From Prunella strophiata (Eukaryota > Chordata > Aves > Passeriformes > Prunellidae): a stretch of 64,000 bases of DNA. Position 1 is the first letter of the stretch. Every line of letters starts with the position of its first letter. The stretch covers positions 25,303,001-25,367,000 of the forward strand of contig JAZBQD010000027.1 in assembly GCA_036583965.1 (NCBI GenBank). The letters run 5' to 3'. The translations under genes were made by a program, and so were the position numbers. A model generated the notes under the pieces. That model was not told the DNA's origin, searched no databases, and saw only the letters and a program-made list of their open reading frames with translations. Below are positions 21,950 through 44,500 of this stretch, piece after piece.

Positions 21950-23551
21950 ATCAGAGCGTGCCAGAGAGCTGGAGACCGCGGTGACTCCCAGCAGCGGTGG
22001 AATAATTAGGGAAATAGGTTGGAAATGCAAAGCAGCAAGACAGGGCGGCGATGGGGCAGTGTCCGTCTGTCCGTCTGCCCGCGCGTCCGGCTAAACTTCT
22101 CCCGTAAATCTGCCTTAGGGACCTGCCTTTCTGCGTGTTGGGAGCCACGCTCTGGCTGGCTGGGGACTGGGGGGACACGGTGGCCTCTGCCCCCAGGGGC
22201 TGCGGAGCGCAGGTGGCCGGGGGCGACGGGGGTCTGGCGGTGCTTAATGCACTTAAGAGCTGCAGTGGTGATTTAGGGGATGGGACGGGATGGGATGGGT
22301 TGGGAAGGGGTTGGGATTCAGCTCCCTGCGGTGGGAAGCAGATTTTGGTGTTCGGTGAACTGCAGGGTTGAGCTCACTCCTGTAAGAGTGCACACCGGTC
22401 TCTGCACAGAGCTGCCATATGAAGGGCATAGGGGTTTGCTGGTAAAAATGGAGCTTTGAGGGGTCAAACCCCAGCATCTCATAGAAAAACTTCAATTTTT
22501 TCTATGAGAAAAATTGAAAAGAAAAAGAAACCGTCAGTCTTAATACATTTCTTAAGTTTTATTACTTTTATTTTTAAACATTTTTTTCCCAGTTGCTGAC
22601 TTGTCCCATCTGCAGATTTCCTGGCGGGGTTTCAGGTGTTTTCAGGTGGGAAAATCCTCTCCCTAACAGTGTGGAAACGAAGGCTTGGCATGGGCACACC
22701 TGAGGTGAGGGTGACCGTGCCCTTGCCCGGGTGAGCATCCTCCCTCACCTGCCAGAAGCTGCCGTGTGCCACCTCGGGAGCCTCACCCTGCCCTCTGAGC
22801 AGAGCGGGATGGCCCATCGGGGCTGTTTGGCACCATTGTCCCCGAGCTGGTGATGCTGTGGGCACCCACCTTAACTTCAGCTCCATTTCGGTGACTTTCC
22901 TTGCGCAGCCCTTGCCTGCCATGTACAGCCACATCAGTGGTGGGGGCTGCGTTGTCTCAGGGTTCTCCCTCAGCAGAGCCCCACGGAAGCCGTAGCCACA
23001 CGGAGCCCTTTGGCATCGCCACCCTTGTGCCACCGCGGCCGCCGGGCGGTCAGGCTGGGCCGGCTGCCGAGCTGGGCCGGCTCCGTGCATGCCCAGGTGT
23101 GTCCCTGTTGGGATGGGCCCCAGGGGTGTGCCACAGCGCCCTGCGGAAGCAGCGCTGGCCACGGCGGGGTGGCGGCCGCCGGGCAATAACTCACGGTGGC
23201 GCGGGATGTGCCGCTGTCCGCCGGAGCCGGGGAAGTGGCTCTTGGCTGAGCCTCCATTCCCAGCGGCAGGAGGGACCGGGCTGGGGCTGTGCCCGAAGCG
23301 GGGACTCGCCAGCGCCTTCCATGAAGCGGGGAAGGTCCTTGAGCCCCGAGAGCGGCGCCCGCCCGCGGCCTTGGGCTGGTCCCGCTCTGTCCCCTCAGGC
23401 GCCGCCGGCCCCGGCCCGGCCCTGCCCCGCAGGCCCCGCCCCCGCAGCGCCCAGGCCCCGCCCCCCGCCCCAGGCCCCGCCTCCGGCGGCGCGAAGCGGG
23501 CGGTGATTGGCTGCGGGGGGCCCGTCCCGCCCCCGCCCCCCCTGCGGGCGG

Positions 23552-23559
23552 TGACGTCA
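23552..23559. promoter_or_regulatory. Perfect cAMP-response element TGACGTCA
   Basis: The palindromic CREB/ATF consensus lies 207 bases before the LHX4 ATG and about 45 bases from an inverted CCAAT box, a common promoter-proximal pairing. Confidence 0.5.
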
Positions 23560-23612
23560 GGCGCGCTCCCCGCAGGGGAATGAATGGGAGGCGGGCGGCA
23601 CCGGCGGGCACC

Positions 23613-23677
23613 GGCACCGGGACACGGCACCGGGACACGGCACCGGGACACGGCACCGGGACACGGCACCGGGACAC
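23613..23677 (+). repeat. 13-bp minisatellite, five perfect units
   Basis: The unit ggcaccgggacac is repeated five times without change, about 90 bases before the LHX4 ATG, so it lies in the 5' UTR or proximal promoter. Perfect copies imply recent expansion. Because 13 is not a multiple of three, the frame rotates through the array. Confidence 0.95.
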
Positions 23678-23765
23678 GCCACCTCCCGCCGCCGGGCTCC
23701 GCCGGCCCGGCCCGCGGCTCTCCCGCCCCTCTTCTCTCCCCTCCGCCGCCCCCCGGGCCAATAAA

Positions 23766-34190
<10,425 letters not shown>

Positions 34191-35368
34191 GCGCTGCTCG
34201 CCCCCCGCCCCGGCCCCCGCGCTCCCCCCGGCCCGCAAGCGCAGCGCTGGGGGCACCCGCCGGCGATGAGCTCTCCAGGAGATCCCACGGGAATTGGCCC
34301 TGGAAGGCTGGAGGGGGTGGACAGCACTGGCGATGGCTGCGGTGGCTGTGCTCGGGCGGGGCACGGACGCCTTTGGGTGTAAGCACAAGAGAGGTGCGGG
34401 CGCACGGCGGGGCCGGAGGGAGGGAAAGAAGAACAATCAGGGCTGGCGGAGTCCGTCCCGCACCCCCTGCCGAGCACCGCTGCTATTCTCAAGAGTTATT
34501 TTTCGATATGGTGTTGAAACGCAGCTCGGCGCTGCCCGGAGCCTCCGCAGAAAGAGAAGTCTATATTGTAGAAGGGTTTATTTTGCCGAGGACATGGGCA
34601 GGGCCATTGCCCAGGGGCGATCCTGCCTGCTCCTGGCCTAGCGGCCGTGATTTATCCCTGGGCACGCAGGAGCGTCGCTGCTTTGTACCATGGTCACGCG
34701 AGGGGAAGGAATTTAGAATAATTGCCTCCAGCCCGGGATGCCCACTGGCCAGGCTGTGCCACGGCACGGCCAGCCGGGATGCCTGGGGTTGGCACCTGCA
34801 GAGCAGCCACTGGAGGGGTGGGTGAGAGAAGTGGGCAACGTTTGCTCTGAGGGCATGGCAAAAAAATTCCTCCCAAGTAGAGGGAACAGGAATTTCATCA
34901 CCTGAGTGGTGGTGGGAAGGGGAGGTGATTGGGGTGTGAGGTGCTCCTGGTACGGGTCACCCTCCTCCTTTTGTGCCGTGGGTCAGATGGTACTGAAGGG
35001 TGAGTGCAGGCAGCCAGGAATGATCCCGGTGGCTTTGGCACATCCCACAAGCCTGATAAGGTCTGCTCCTGGCCAGGCTCACTCAGCACTAGCCCTTGCT
35101 CAAAAGCCACATCTCCCCCAGCACAGCCACACCCCCTACCCTCAGACATTCATCCCCATGGATAAGATCCATGCTCCACACTCTCTGCCTGGGGTGCCCA
35201 GCTCTGCCCAAGCCCCACAGGGATGCCTTGGCCGTGGGGTCCCTGCCGCCCTCTCTCTCTCTCTGGGGTGATGCTGATGATCCCAGGCTGCCCTTCAGGG
35301 AGGGCTGGGGGTGCATCTAGTTAGTCCAGGCTCCTTCCAGAGGTGTGGAGGCTCCAGAAGCAGAGGGA

Positions 35369-35449
35369 AAAAAAAGAATAAAAATGAAAAAAAAAAAAAA
35401 AAACCAAAAAAACCCACAAAACACAAAAGAAAGAAAGAAAGAAAGAAAA
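35369..35449 (+). repeat. A-rich run with (GAAA)n
   Basis: Long A runs with occasional C, then five gaaa tetramers. Confidence 0.9.
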
Positions 35450-35741
35450 GCCACATGAGAAAGCACATCACTGGTCTGTCCTTGTCCTTCCCTGCTCCCC
35501 CCAGCTGGGTGCCTTGGTGCTGCAGGAGCTGCCCCAGCCGCATCCACGTGCCTCCCCACTCCCCAGCCTTGGGTGCTGCTTCGTGCCAAGCTCCCGGCCT
35601 TGCTGGCCCTGGTGGAGAGGGGGACAGGGCAGAGCTGTGCCTGCTGCTCCCCATCCCCCTTCAACAAGGCCAAATGCCTCCTCCCCCTCGCTGTGTAAAT
35701 TTTGTACAGTTCCAGAAAGTGAGAGTCTTGTTTCCTGGGGG

Positions 35742-35962
35742 AATAAAAAGGAAAAAAAAATAAAACCCAACAAAAAGAAGAATAATAAAAAAGAATTAAA
35801 GAATAAAATCTTATTTATTGCCATGTCTTGGGGCGAAATGATGCCCCCAAATTGCCCCTGGACTGGGGCCCAGGGCGTTGCTTTTGTACCCTGCCTCTGG
35901 TGTGTTGGCATGAGATGTGTACAGTCACCCCCTCGCCATGAGGGAAAGCGATGGCAAATAAA
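35742..35962 (+). terminator. LHX4: Cluster of poly(A) signals for LHX4
   Basis: AATAAA at 35742-35747, 35784-35789, 35802-35807 and 35957-35962. The last, in 'gcaaataaactcggg', is the cleanest. Which one is used cannot be told from sequence. Confidence 0.45.
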
Positions 35963-35980
35963 CTCGGGATGCTTTTTAGC

Positions 35981-38000
35981 AGCTGCTGTCTTTGGGATTT
36001 TCTGTCTTTGGGATTTTCTTCCTCAGTAGGAGGGCAGTGCTCACCACTGGTACTGCCTGGCTGTTGGCTGTTTGGGGTCAGGATTGCCAGGGTCCTGTCT
36101 GGATGGTGGCCCTGACATCCCTGGGTGATGGAACAAGTGGCACTGGTCATTGTGCCCTGGATTTTTGCTGGCACAGAGAGGTTTGGGGTGGGAATCTCCA
36201 TGGCTGCCACATGGCACCCAAGGTGGCACAGCTTTCCTGCCACCACTCAGCAGGTACAGGGGGTGCCTGGTTGTGCTGCCACAGCGCTCAGCAGGTACAG
36301 GTGAGATGGAAGGGCCGTGCCAGGCAGGAGGGGCAGAGGGGTCCAAGCCCCTCCATGGGCACCGGTGTGTTGGCTTTCTATATTTTAATCATTTTAACAT
36401 TTAATGCTTCTCAATTAAAGTGATTTCCTGGAGTAGATGCCAAGCTTAGGGTGAATGCACATTAACCACTTTCTGTATCGGTAGTTAAAGGCACCAAGGG
36501 ATTTAACAGCAATCCGCAAGGCTGCTGGGGAAAGGTTTGGCTGAATAAAGCAGATTATAAACAATAATATATGTCTTTCTCTCCTCCCCCCCACCCCCAC
36601 CCCCGCTTTCTTTTTTTTTTTGGAAAGGCTCCAACCTCACAAACAGACCTAAAGTGCTATAAACATCTCCAGGGCTGAGCGCTCGGGCCCCAAATGTGCT
36701 CTCTGAAAGCACCGGCACCGCCGCTGCTGCTTTTCATCCCGGCTTTAACAGAGATTTTTTTATTACCCAGCGTGTCCATCAAGCCAGGCAGTGGCTGTGC
36801 ATTACTGCCCTGCATAGAGTCGGCCTTGCTTGTCCCCAACCTTGGTGCCACCATGTCTCCCTCACAAAGTCAGTGTGACCCCAGTACTGGGGTTGACATC
36901 TTTGCTTCATCTGCATCGGGGTGCAAAAGCACCAGGCTGTGATGAGCCCAGCCACTGCCGGCCTGCAGCTGCCCTGGGCAGGGACAAGGGGAGCAGAAGC
37001 CATGGCAGGGGAGGTCTTGCTTAATATTAAGTTATTGGGAAATAACCTGCCCAAGCCATTTTGTCCCCACTACGGAGCCTGGCCTGTGCTGTACGTGGTG
37101 TGGTGGAGCCAGCACAGCGATTTTGTCAGCATCAGCAAATGCTGGCAGGAGCTACAGACACTGTGAGGGGCCAAAACCCACATGTCCCTGCTGCCCAGCC
37201 ACTCCTTAGCCAAGGGAATGTTCCCATTTATTTTCCTGAGGCTGGATGTGCTGCAGAACCCAGCAGCAAGCAGCTTCCTGTCACAGCCATGGAGATTTCC
37301 TCTGCTCCCCCCAGGCTGTAAATCTTGTCTGGGAAAAGCGAACTCATGGCAATATCCCACAGGGAAGCCACGGGCTCCTCTTACCACACACCCACCCAGT
37401 GCAGCAGCCTCCCACCAGCTGGGAGCTATCCCACAGCACAAACCCACCCCTGGCAGCTCTGTGGGACACTAATGAGGCAGCACTGAGCCCCATGATCAGC
37501 CCACATCACTCCAGCACTGAGGTATGGCCACGAGGAACATTTTTCCCCCTTTCTGGGTACTTGGCCAGCTGAGAAGATCATGAAGTGTCTGAGACAGACC
37601 CAGAGGGGTGATAGGGTGGGTGCAGGTTTATCTGTGCTCAGCTCTTACCAGACCTCAGCCCTGGAGGAGCCATTCCAGGGATGGACACACAGCAGGAGGC
37701 CCTGGAGCTCCTGTGGTGTTTAAAGCCATTCAATTCAGCAAAGTGGTAAAAGTCCTGTCAGCTTGGAGAGGCTGATTAGCAACATGTATTGTGTGAGAAC
37801 CAGAGGGACAGACAGACACCTGTATGACCCTGCTTGCTGTCTTTGCAGCTCTCCCTCCTCAGGACAAGAGCTCCAGCAGAACTTCCCAAGGGTTATGGCT
37901 GCTGCTGAGCTGCCTCCCATTCTTAGGGCTTCCAAGTCACCCCCTGCAAAAAAAAAACCCCAAAACCAAACAAACACACCGAGGCTTGATCCCAACACTG
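35981..38000. other. Region between LHX4 and ACBD6 3' ends
   Basis: No open frame with recognisable similarity and no transposon. Two convergent genes end on either side. A C-rich run at 36583-36606 precedes a short T run. Confidence 0.5.
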
Positions 38001-38004
38001 TGCT

Positions 38005-38010
38005 TTTATT
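38005..38010 (-). terminator. ACBD6: ACBD6 poly(A) signal (AATAAA on minus strand)
   Basis: Reads as AATAAA in 'ataaataaaagcac' on the minus strand, 413 bases past the ACBD6 stop, with TG-rich sequence downstream. It is the best candidate for the 3' end of ACBD6. Confidence 0.55.
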
Positions 38011-38422
38011 TATATTATTTGTTTGGACCCAGGGGAAAAAAAAAAAAAAAAAAACCAAACCAAAATTCAGCCTGAATGGGAGAGATGAGCATCTCATCTG
38101 GCCCTGCATCCCCACGGAGGAGCCGACAGGTCAGCCCACGCTGCTCTGGTGAGACAGCCCTTACAGTACTGGTGTTTGATACACTAAAATAATACTTGGG
38201 GCCTCCTCCAGGCCCTCTCCCTCCCCCCTCAAATACTGATGAAGGTCAGAGCATGCCAAGCTCTGATGCCATCCTGCTCAGGGCATGCGCTTGGCCCTCG
38301 TGCTGGAGAGCCCAGCCAGACCCCGTGCTTCAAAAGGTCCCCTCGAACCCCCGAGGTGTTTGGGGAGGGCAGCAGGGAGGGGAGGAAGGGGTGTCATTGC
38401 AGACCAGCTCTGTCCCCGGCGG
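38005..38422 (-). other. ACBD6: ACBD6 3' UTR
   Basis: Sequence between the ACBD6 stop codon and the first good poly(A) signal on the minus strand. It contains a T19 run on that strand (38036-38054) but no other feature. Confidence 0.5.
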
Positions 38423-38577
38423 TCAGGGCTGGCCGGTGCCGTGCTGCTGCAGCGCCGCGGTGATGGCTTTGGAGTCCGTCACCTCCTCGGGCAGGCAGCC
38501 CTCCTGGTCCCGCAGCCCGGGGTCGGCTCCCGACTGCAGCAGCAGCTCCACGATGTCCAAGAACTCGCAGGTGGCAG
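38423..38577 (-). CDS. ACBD6: ACBD6 last coding exon
   Basis: On the minus strand, acceptor ctccccccag, then 155 bases to stop TGA at 38423-38425. Two bases complete Ala from the previous exon. It encodes CEFLDIVELLLQSGADP and LRDQEGCLPEEVTDSK, the final ankyrin helices and tail. Confidence 0.94.
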
Positions 38578-41500
38578 CTGGGGGGAGGGAAAGGGAAGGG
38601 TTAGAGTGGGGATGCTGGCCCGAGGTGGCATGGGCGTTTCTGGAGCGGTGGCTGTAGCTGGCGACTTCCCCCGCGTGTGCTGGAGGCAGGAAACGCCGGC
38701 TCAGCAGAGCACGGCTGGGGCGGCGCTCAGAACACAGCGCATCGCTGTGGATCTAAGCGTGCAAACAAGGAGAAAGGACAGAGTTCCTGAAGGGGTGCCA
38801 CTGGTGCAAGCAGCACCCAGAGCCCGCAGTCCAGTCAGAGATGCTGGGAGCCAAGGGATGTGCATGGCATCACCTGGGACACGGAGTGAGCCTGGGAACA
38901 GCTTGGCTAAGGCTCATTCACATCCAGGACTGGAGACTGCCCCTGGGAAGAGCCCCAGAGTGTTACTGCAGCACTGCAGGGACCCCTAAAGTGCCACCCA
39001 GGAAAGCATTCCCTGCCTGCTTCTGTACCCAGAATTTATAACGCATTCACTATCTATAATGGATCTGTGAGCCCTTGGCCCTCACCTGCTTTCTGAATCT
39101 CCCAGGCAGCACATCCCAGGCACAACATCTTCAGTACTGCCTCACTCCTGACTTTTGCCCATCCCTTCTCTTTGCACAAAATTCAAATGGTTTATAGCTG
39201 CTGGCCACCACTCTCTGGAGCACCAGCTCCAGGCAACTGTGCCCATGGCCTGGGACAGCTGTTATATGGCACACATTTTATTCCTCACACCTCTACTGCC
39301 AACTGGTTTTTCATCCCTCATTTTCTCTGCCAAGATATAGTCAAGTTTGACCTGAGCTCTTCTCTGTCCTAGGATGTCTTACCTAAGGATGCTAAAAGAA
39401 AAGAACCAGGAAAATCAGGAAAACTCTTAACACCGAAGAGCTGGACTTGGCTGACATCAGCAGAAGTCCCAGACCCTGGATTTTCCCTTCAGCCTGTGCA
39501 ACTCAGACCCTAGTGAAGCCAAAACCTGCCTTACAAGGCCATGAAGCTGGCAGCTTCCCCTTGCACTACTAGCAATTGGTTTTAATAATATTTTGGGTGT
39601 TTTTATAAAGCAACCAACTGACTCCTTTAGTAATTAGAGTGTCTTTTGCATTACTCTGCAGTCTTCTACTGATCCAAAAGGACAAGCAATAATGTCTCAT
39701 TAAAATAAATTCAATGCGTGATTGGAGTTTATATTGAAAAGATAAAAAAGGGGCCAAAAAGGGAAAACAGGTTGGTGAGGAAGCAGGTGGGGGTGTGGGT
39801 GAGGCTGAGCTGAAGTGGGGCACATCCCCTGCAGAAGGCAGACTTCCAGAGGTGCCAAAGAAGGTGTGGTGGCAGCTTCTGGGGATGGGGAGCTGGTCCC
39901 CACAGGTTAAGGTAGCTTTCTCATCTGGTGCCATGTCCTTGAGCAGGCTGGGGACATCCCTGGGGACAAGCACAGCTGCTGGATTTATCACACCCTGGGA
40001 CCCTCGATTTGTCAAGGGCCAGAGCGGCAGCTCTGACACTGGCACGGGTGAAGATGAATTTCCATTCAGCGCAGTTCGCCTCCCGACTCCATTAATCCTC
40101 AGGGTTCAGATGATGAATTTTTTTTTATTATTTATTTTCCCTCCAGCGTCCCCTCCCACTGGCCTGCCGCGGCGCAGACAGAGCCGAACAGATGGTGCTT
40201 TGCAGGGAAGCCGGAGTGCCCAAGAGGATACAGAGCCTGCCCACTCCGCGGCCACGTGGCCAGCACTGCTCGGAGAAGCCTTGATTTCCTCTGGGAGAGG
40301 CAGCAGCAATGATTTCAGTATTCCCGGTAAGAATGGGAATGGCTGGCTGGATGGAGAGGAGCCGAGGAGCAGGGGCTGCTCAGCAGGGACACAGCCACGG
40401 GCACAGGCTCCAGCCGTGGGTCCCCCGGGGCCGGGGCCGCTGGCCTCCGCTTAACCCCCGATTAAAGGCGGGGTCAGCGGCGATCGGAAGGAGCCGGGAT
40501 TTATAACCCCCAGCAGGATGCGGTTTGACACCGGCTGTAATCAGGAGAGCTGTCACCACAAGGACAGCTGTCAGGCCACGCCGGCTCATAAAAAGGCATG
40601 CAGACACCCTAAAAGCAGGGGCTGCCTCGCTGATGGGATTTAACCCTTCCCTGAGCTCCATGAACAGCCTCCAGCCTGGTGGAGGGCCTTGTGACTGCTC
40701 TGCTCAGAGGTGGTGTCCATAGGAGCTCTCCTGCCTCCCCGCTGCAATTAACGACTCGGTTGTGAAGTGCTGGCCGAAATGGGACTGAGAGGTGATGGTG
40801 AGTTCCAGTTTCAGGCCAACAGCCACTTGAATCAGACCCAGTCTCACATTTAAGAAGCTGTTTCCAAGCTCAGGGTGATTTATGGCCGGATCAGCAAGAA
40901 AGGGAATGAGGATGTCCTGGGGGCAGAGATGGCCACCAGGGACAGCCAGGCATCCATGGGGACACCAGGTCTGTGTGCCAGTGACCCAGAGAGGCTTCCC
41001 AAAGATGATACACAGGGAGGAGATGGGATAATACTCAAGGGGAAGAAAAAATTTAAACACTTCACAAACATTTGGGAAGAAAATCCTGGGAAACTGTAGT
41101 TATTGAAACACCTGAGCTGGAAGGGTGGATCTGAGAAACCATCTCTGAAATAGTATTCATTATATCAGTTATGTTTGCTTGTGTTGAACAACATACCTCA
41201 GTCCCCAGCCAGAGGGATCTATCTGCATGGAATTTAAACTCAGATGATGCATCCACCTTTTCCTTTCACATACTGGGCTTGCTTGAATCAAGTGCTCTTG
41301 GATAACTTACACATGTGCTATCCTTTTGCACAACCTATTATAATTGACTGTGAACCCCTCAGTCCTGGAGCTGGGAAAGCATCTTCCCAGGATAGAGAAT
41401 GCCCAAACTGTGGAATGGCTTAGGAAGAGAAAGAGGCAATGTGACATTTTAAGTGCTGTCCATCTGTGGACAACACTGCACTAAGCAGATTCACCATTCC

Positions 41501-44500
41501 AGTCACAGTGACAGGAATTTGAAAAATTGAGTATCCTACAGGAAAGATCCCACAGGGAGAAATCACACATTATTGTAACTACAGTCTCAGTTCAGGGGCT
41601 CTGGAATCTGGGAGTCCAGATCCAAATGCTGTGATTTGGACTGATGTCCGCAAAGCAGTTTTGCTATTCTGCTAATGTCCTTGTGGAGAGATCAAGAAGA
41701 GAGAGAAAGACACAAACACTTCAGAATGACAAGTATGCTCTTAATTACAGTGACAGGCATCAAGAGACAGTGCAAGATAATAACTGGCTATGTCTTAATT
41801 TTGGGAAAAAAGATTATGATCCAGATTAAATTGATACTTTTTTCCTATTCCCTGCACATCAGCACTGCACACATCACTTCAGTCTCTACTTTTCTCATTT
41901 GGAGATAGAACAATCTTTCAATTAAATCACGTAGCTAATGGGCCTGTAATTGTAGGAGGGACACCAACTGTGACCTGCCTCTGCTGATTTTGGTAGTAGA
42001 GAAGCTGCTGCTCTGTGAGCTGTGACCAAACAGGCTTGTCACCAGGACACATGAAGGTGGAGGCCACCTTGTTTGTCCCCTTCCCCTGACCTGTGTAACT
42101 TGTTAAAACTGGCACAGACCCTCCCTGAAGGCCAAGGGATTTGGCATCCCCTAAACCAGAGCCACTCCTGGGTCTGCAGATGATACACCAACATCCTGGA
42201 GACACAGGCGTGTACAGGGACACTCTGCATCATTAATTGAGTGAAAAGAAAGGCTTTAAGGTGACATTTGCAGAGGAGAATGAAGGGAGGGCAGCAATCT
42301 TCTCCGAAGGCTCCTACCCCTACCTAGCTAGGTTTTGCTAGTGGAGGTAGCCACTGGTTAATCAAATCCAGCTTCCTTGCTCATTTTTCTCCTGGAATTT
42401 GTTTTCTCTGTATAGAGAATTTACTCCAGCTACAAATCCACACTGGTAAGAAGGAACAGCCAAGCTTAGAGGCAGCTTACCATAATGGAGTGCAGTCTGG
42501 CCTTCCCCATCCTGAAAAAGAGAACGAGACTTGATTTTAGAGGTGTAGGTAACATTGTAGTAATACAAACACATCCCAGTTTTAAATAAATAGGCTGAAT
42601 CCCAGCAATGTTTTAATTGACCAGACAAACAGCCAGGACACCCAGCTACCTGACAGCTGGGATTTGAATCATCATCCACCATCACTCCCTATTGAAGGAT
42701 AATCAATATCTATGCACCCGTAAGAGTGCGTGGATCACGTCATGACGTGAGTATAATTCAGTTCATACTGTTATCACTTCCAGCCCATAAAAATGAATGA
42801 TTTCAGTCCTATGGCCTCACTCTGGGATTCTCACTACTCCTGATGCTTTAGTGCAAGATGCTTCAGTGAAAACCCAGATTTGGCCAACTACTTGAGAGAA
42901 AGGAAAAGCACTGGGATGCTCACACAGCTTACTGCACTGAGCTCTTCAGCACATGGGGGCACACAGGGGGAAAAAACCCAGTTCCTTCCACCTGAATAAA
43001 TCTTAGGTCCATGCCTTCAGAATTTAGGTCTACCCCAATACCCAGGGTTAAGTTCTGTCAAGTCAGGAAAGGGCAGAGTGCTCAGGGATGAAAGCAAGTT
43101 GTCAAACTCATCCTTGTGAAACACCTGCAGCACAAGGGCAAAGCAAAACGTGTGATTTGTAGGTGTTGGCACACAATTCCCTGTTCCAGCTAACAAGCCA
43201 CCACATCAGCTGCAATGCTTTGGGAAGTGTGTCCCCTTCCAGACTCCTGTGTCCCCTCCCCTGGGCTCTACCACAGTTGATGCTTCACATCCGGCACTGC
43301 AAACCCAGGCACCTCACCCTGACACAGCCTCATCCTGCCACAAGAACAGGTAAAATAACAGAAGGAAAGAATTACTGGCCCCTTTGCTTTCACTACCCCA
43401 ACCAGGATTAGCCTCTAATTCAGTTCTTTGCCTCCTTAATTTATTTGCATCTGTCTATGGAGACTTAAGTTTTTAATTACCATCATCTTTGGGATTAAGG
43501 TACAAATTCTACAGATTCTGGAGCAGGCAAAAGAGAGAAGAACAGGAAAACAAGTAGAAATTCCACTCATAGCTGGAAGTCTTCTGGTTTCCCAGTGTGT
43601 TATTCTGTTTGATATTAAACCTGTTGAGCTGTGGAATTAGGAATGACTTGTGTTTTGGGGTGGGAGGTGCCATGCTTTGCTCTGGGACACTGCACCAACA
43701 GCAACAGGGACAAAAAGCCAGATGTAACAGGCATTTGCTGCCTAAATACGCATTTCATGTCTTTTCCAAGCAATGGGGTGGGAGGGTCTGATTTTTCTTT
43801 CCATGTGCCACTAGGTCCCATTCATGTCACTCAGAGCAGTGTTTGAAGATGCCTCATTTCAGGAGCCTATTTTCTGCCCAAACTGTGGGGAGCATAATGC
43901 AAATGGGTGTCATTAGATGATAAAGGAACTGAGGGAATCACAGACAGCATCCATAGATTATTCCACACTAAGGTAACCACTGTGAGCCACTGCCCCTGAG
44001 CTCTCCTTAAGCACATGGCTGCTCTGAGGAGTGACAGGGCCAGCACTGACTTCAGCAAAATACAGAGCAGGGCTGGGAAGGAGAAGCGGGAGCGCTCAAA
44101 TGAGTTATTGGAAAGGCAGGACGTCAAAAGTGTGCGCTGGGGGATGGGAATCAGCTCCCCTCTGCATCACCACCTCCAAGACTGCAGCCAACAAAACCCA
44201 CAGGTGAATGGGACTGGACCCATGCAGCAGAAACCCCTTCCCACAGGAGTGCTTTGCTGCAGAACTCCCTATTAAAACACATAGGACTGCTCCAGGAATC
44301 CTACAGACATTTGTTCCTCTTCCAAAGGCCTGCAGAAAGCACTGCTGTTTCAGCAGCTGGCTGGGGATAACAAGGTTTTTTATTTCTCTTAGATGTACTT
44401 CCTGGCATCTGCTGGACTAAGGAGGGAGCTGCAGGTCTCTGCATAGGAAATGCGTCCCTTTAATCCCAGTGTGGTTTTTAAAAAGAGCTATTAATCCAAT

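Larger units (their letters stand above)
18521..22999. other. QSOX1-LHX4 intergenic region
   Basis: No coding exon recognised. GC-rich DNA is broken by islands of AT-rich sequence dense in TAAT, ATTA, GGATTA and GATAA words (about 18970-19200, 19790-19870, 20180-20260, 20430-20600 and 21860-22030). That is the texture of conserved non-coding elements beside a developmental transcription-factor gene. Conservation itself cannot be seen from one sequence. Confidence 0.5.
34191..35980 (+). other. LHX4: LHX4 3' UTR (extent uncertain)
   Basis: Non-coding sequence after the stop. A 3'-UTR-like AT-rich end appears at 35690-35980 with a cluster of AATAAA hexamers (35742, 35784, 35802 and 35957); another lies at 36544. 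An A/GAAA repeat sits at 35369-35449. No other gene is seen before ACBD6, so the LHX4 transcript probably ends between 35.7 and 36.6 kb. Confidence 0.5.
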
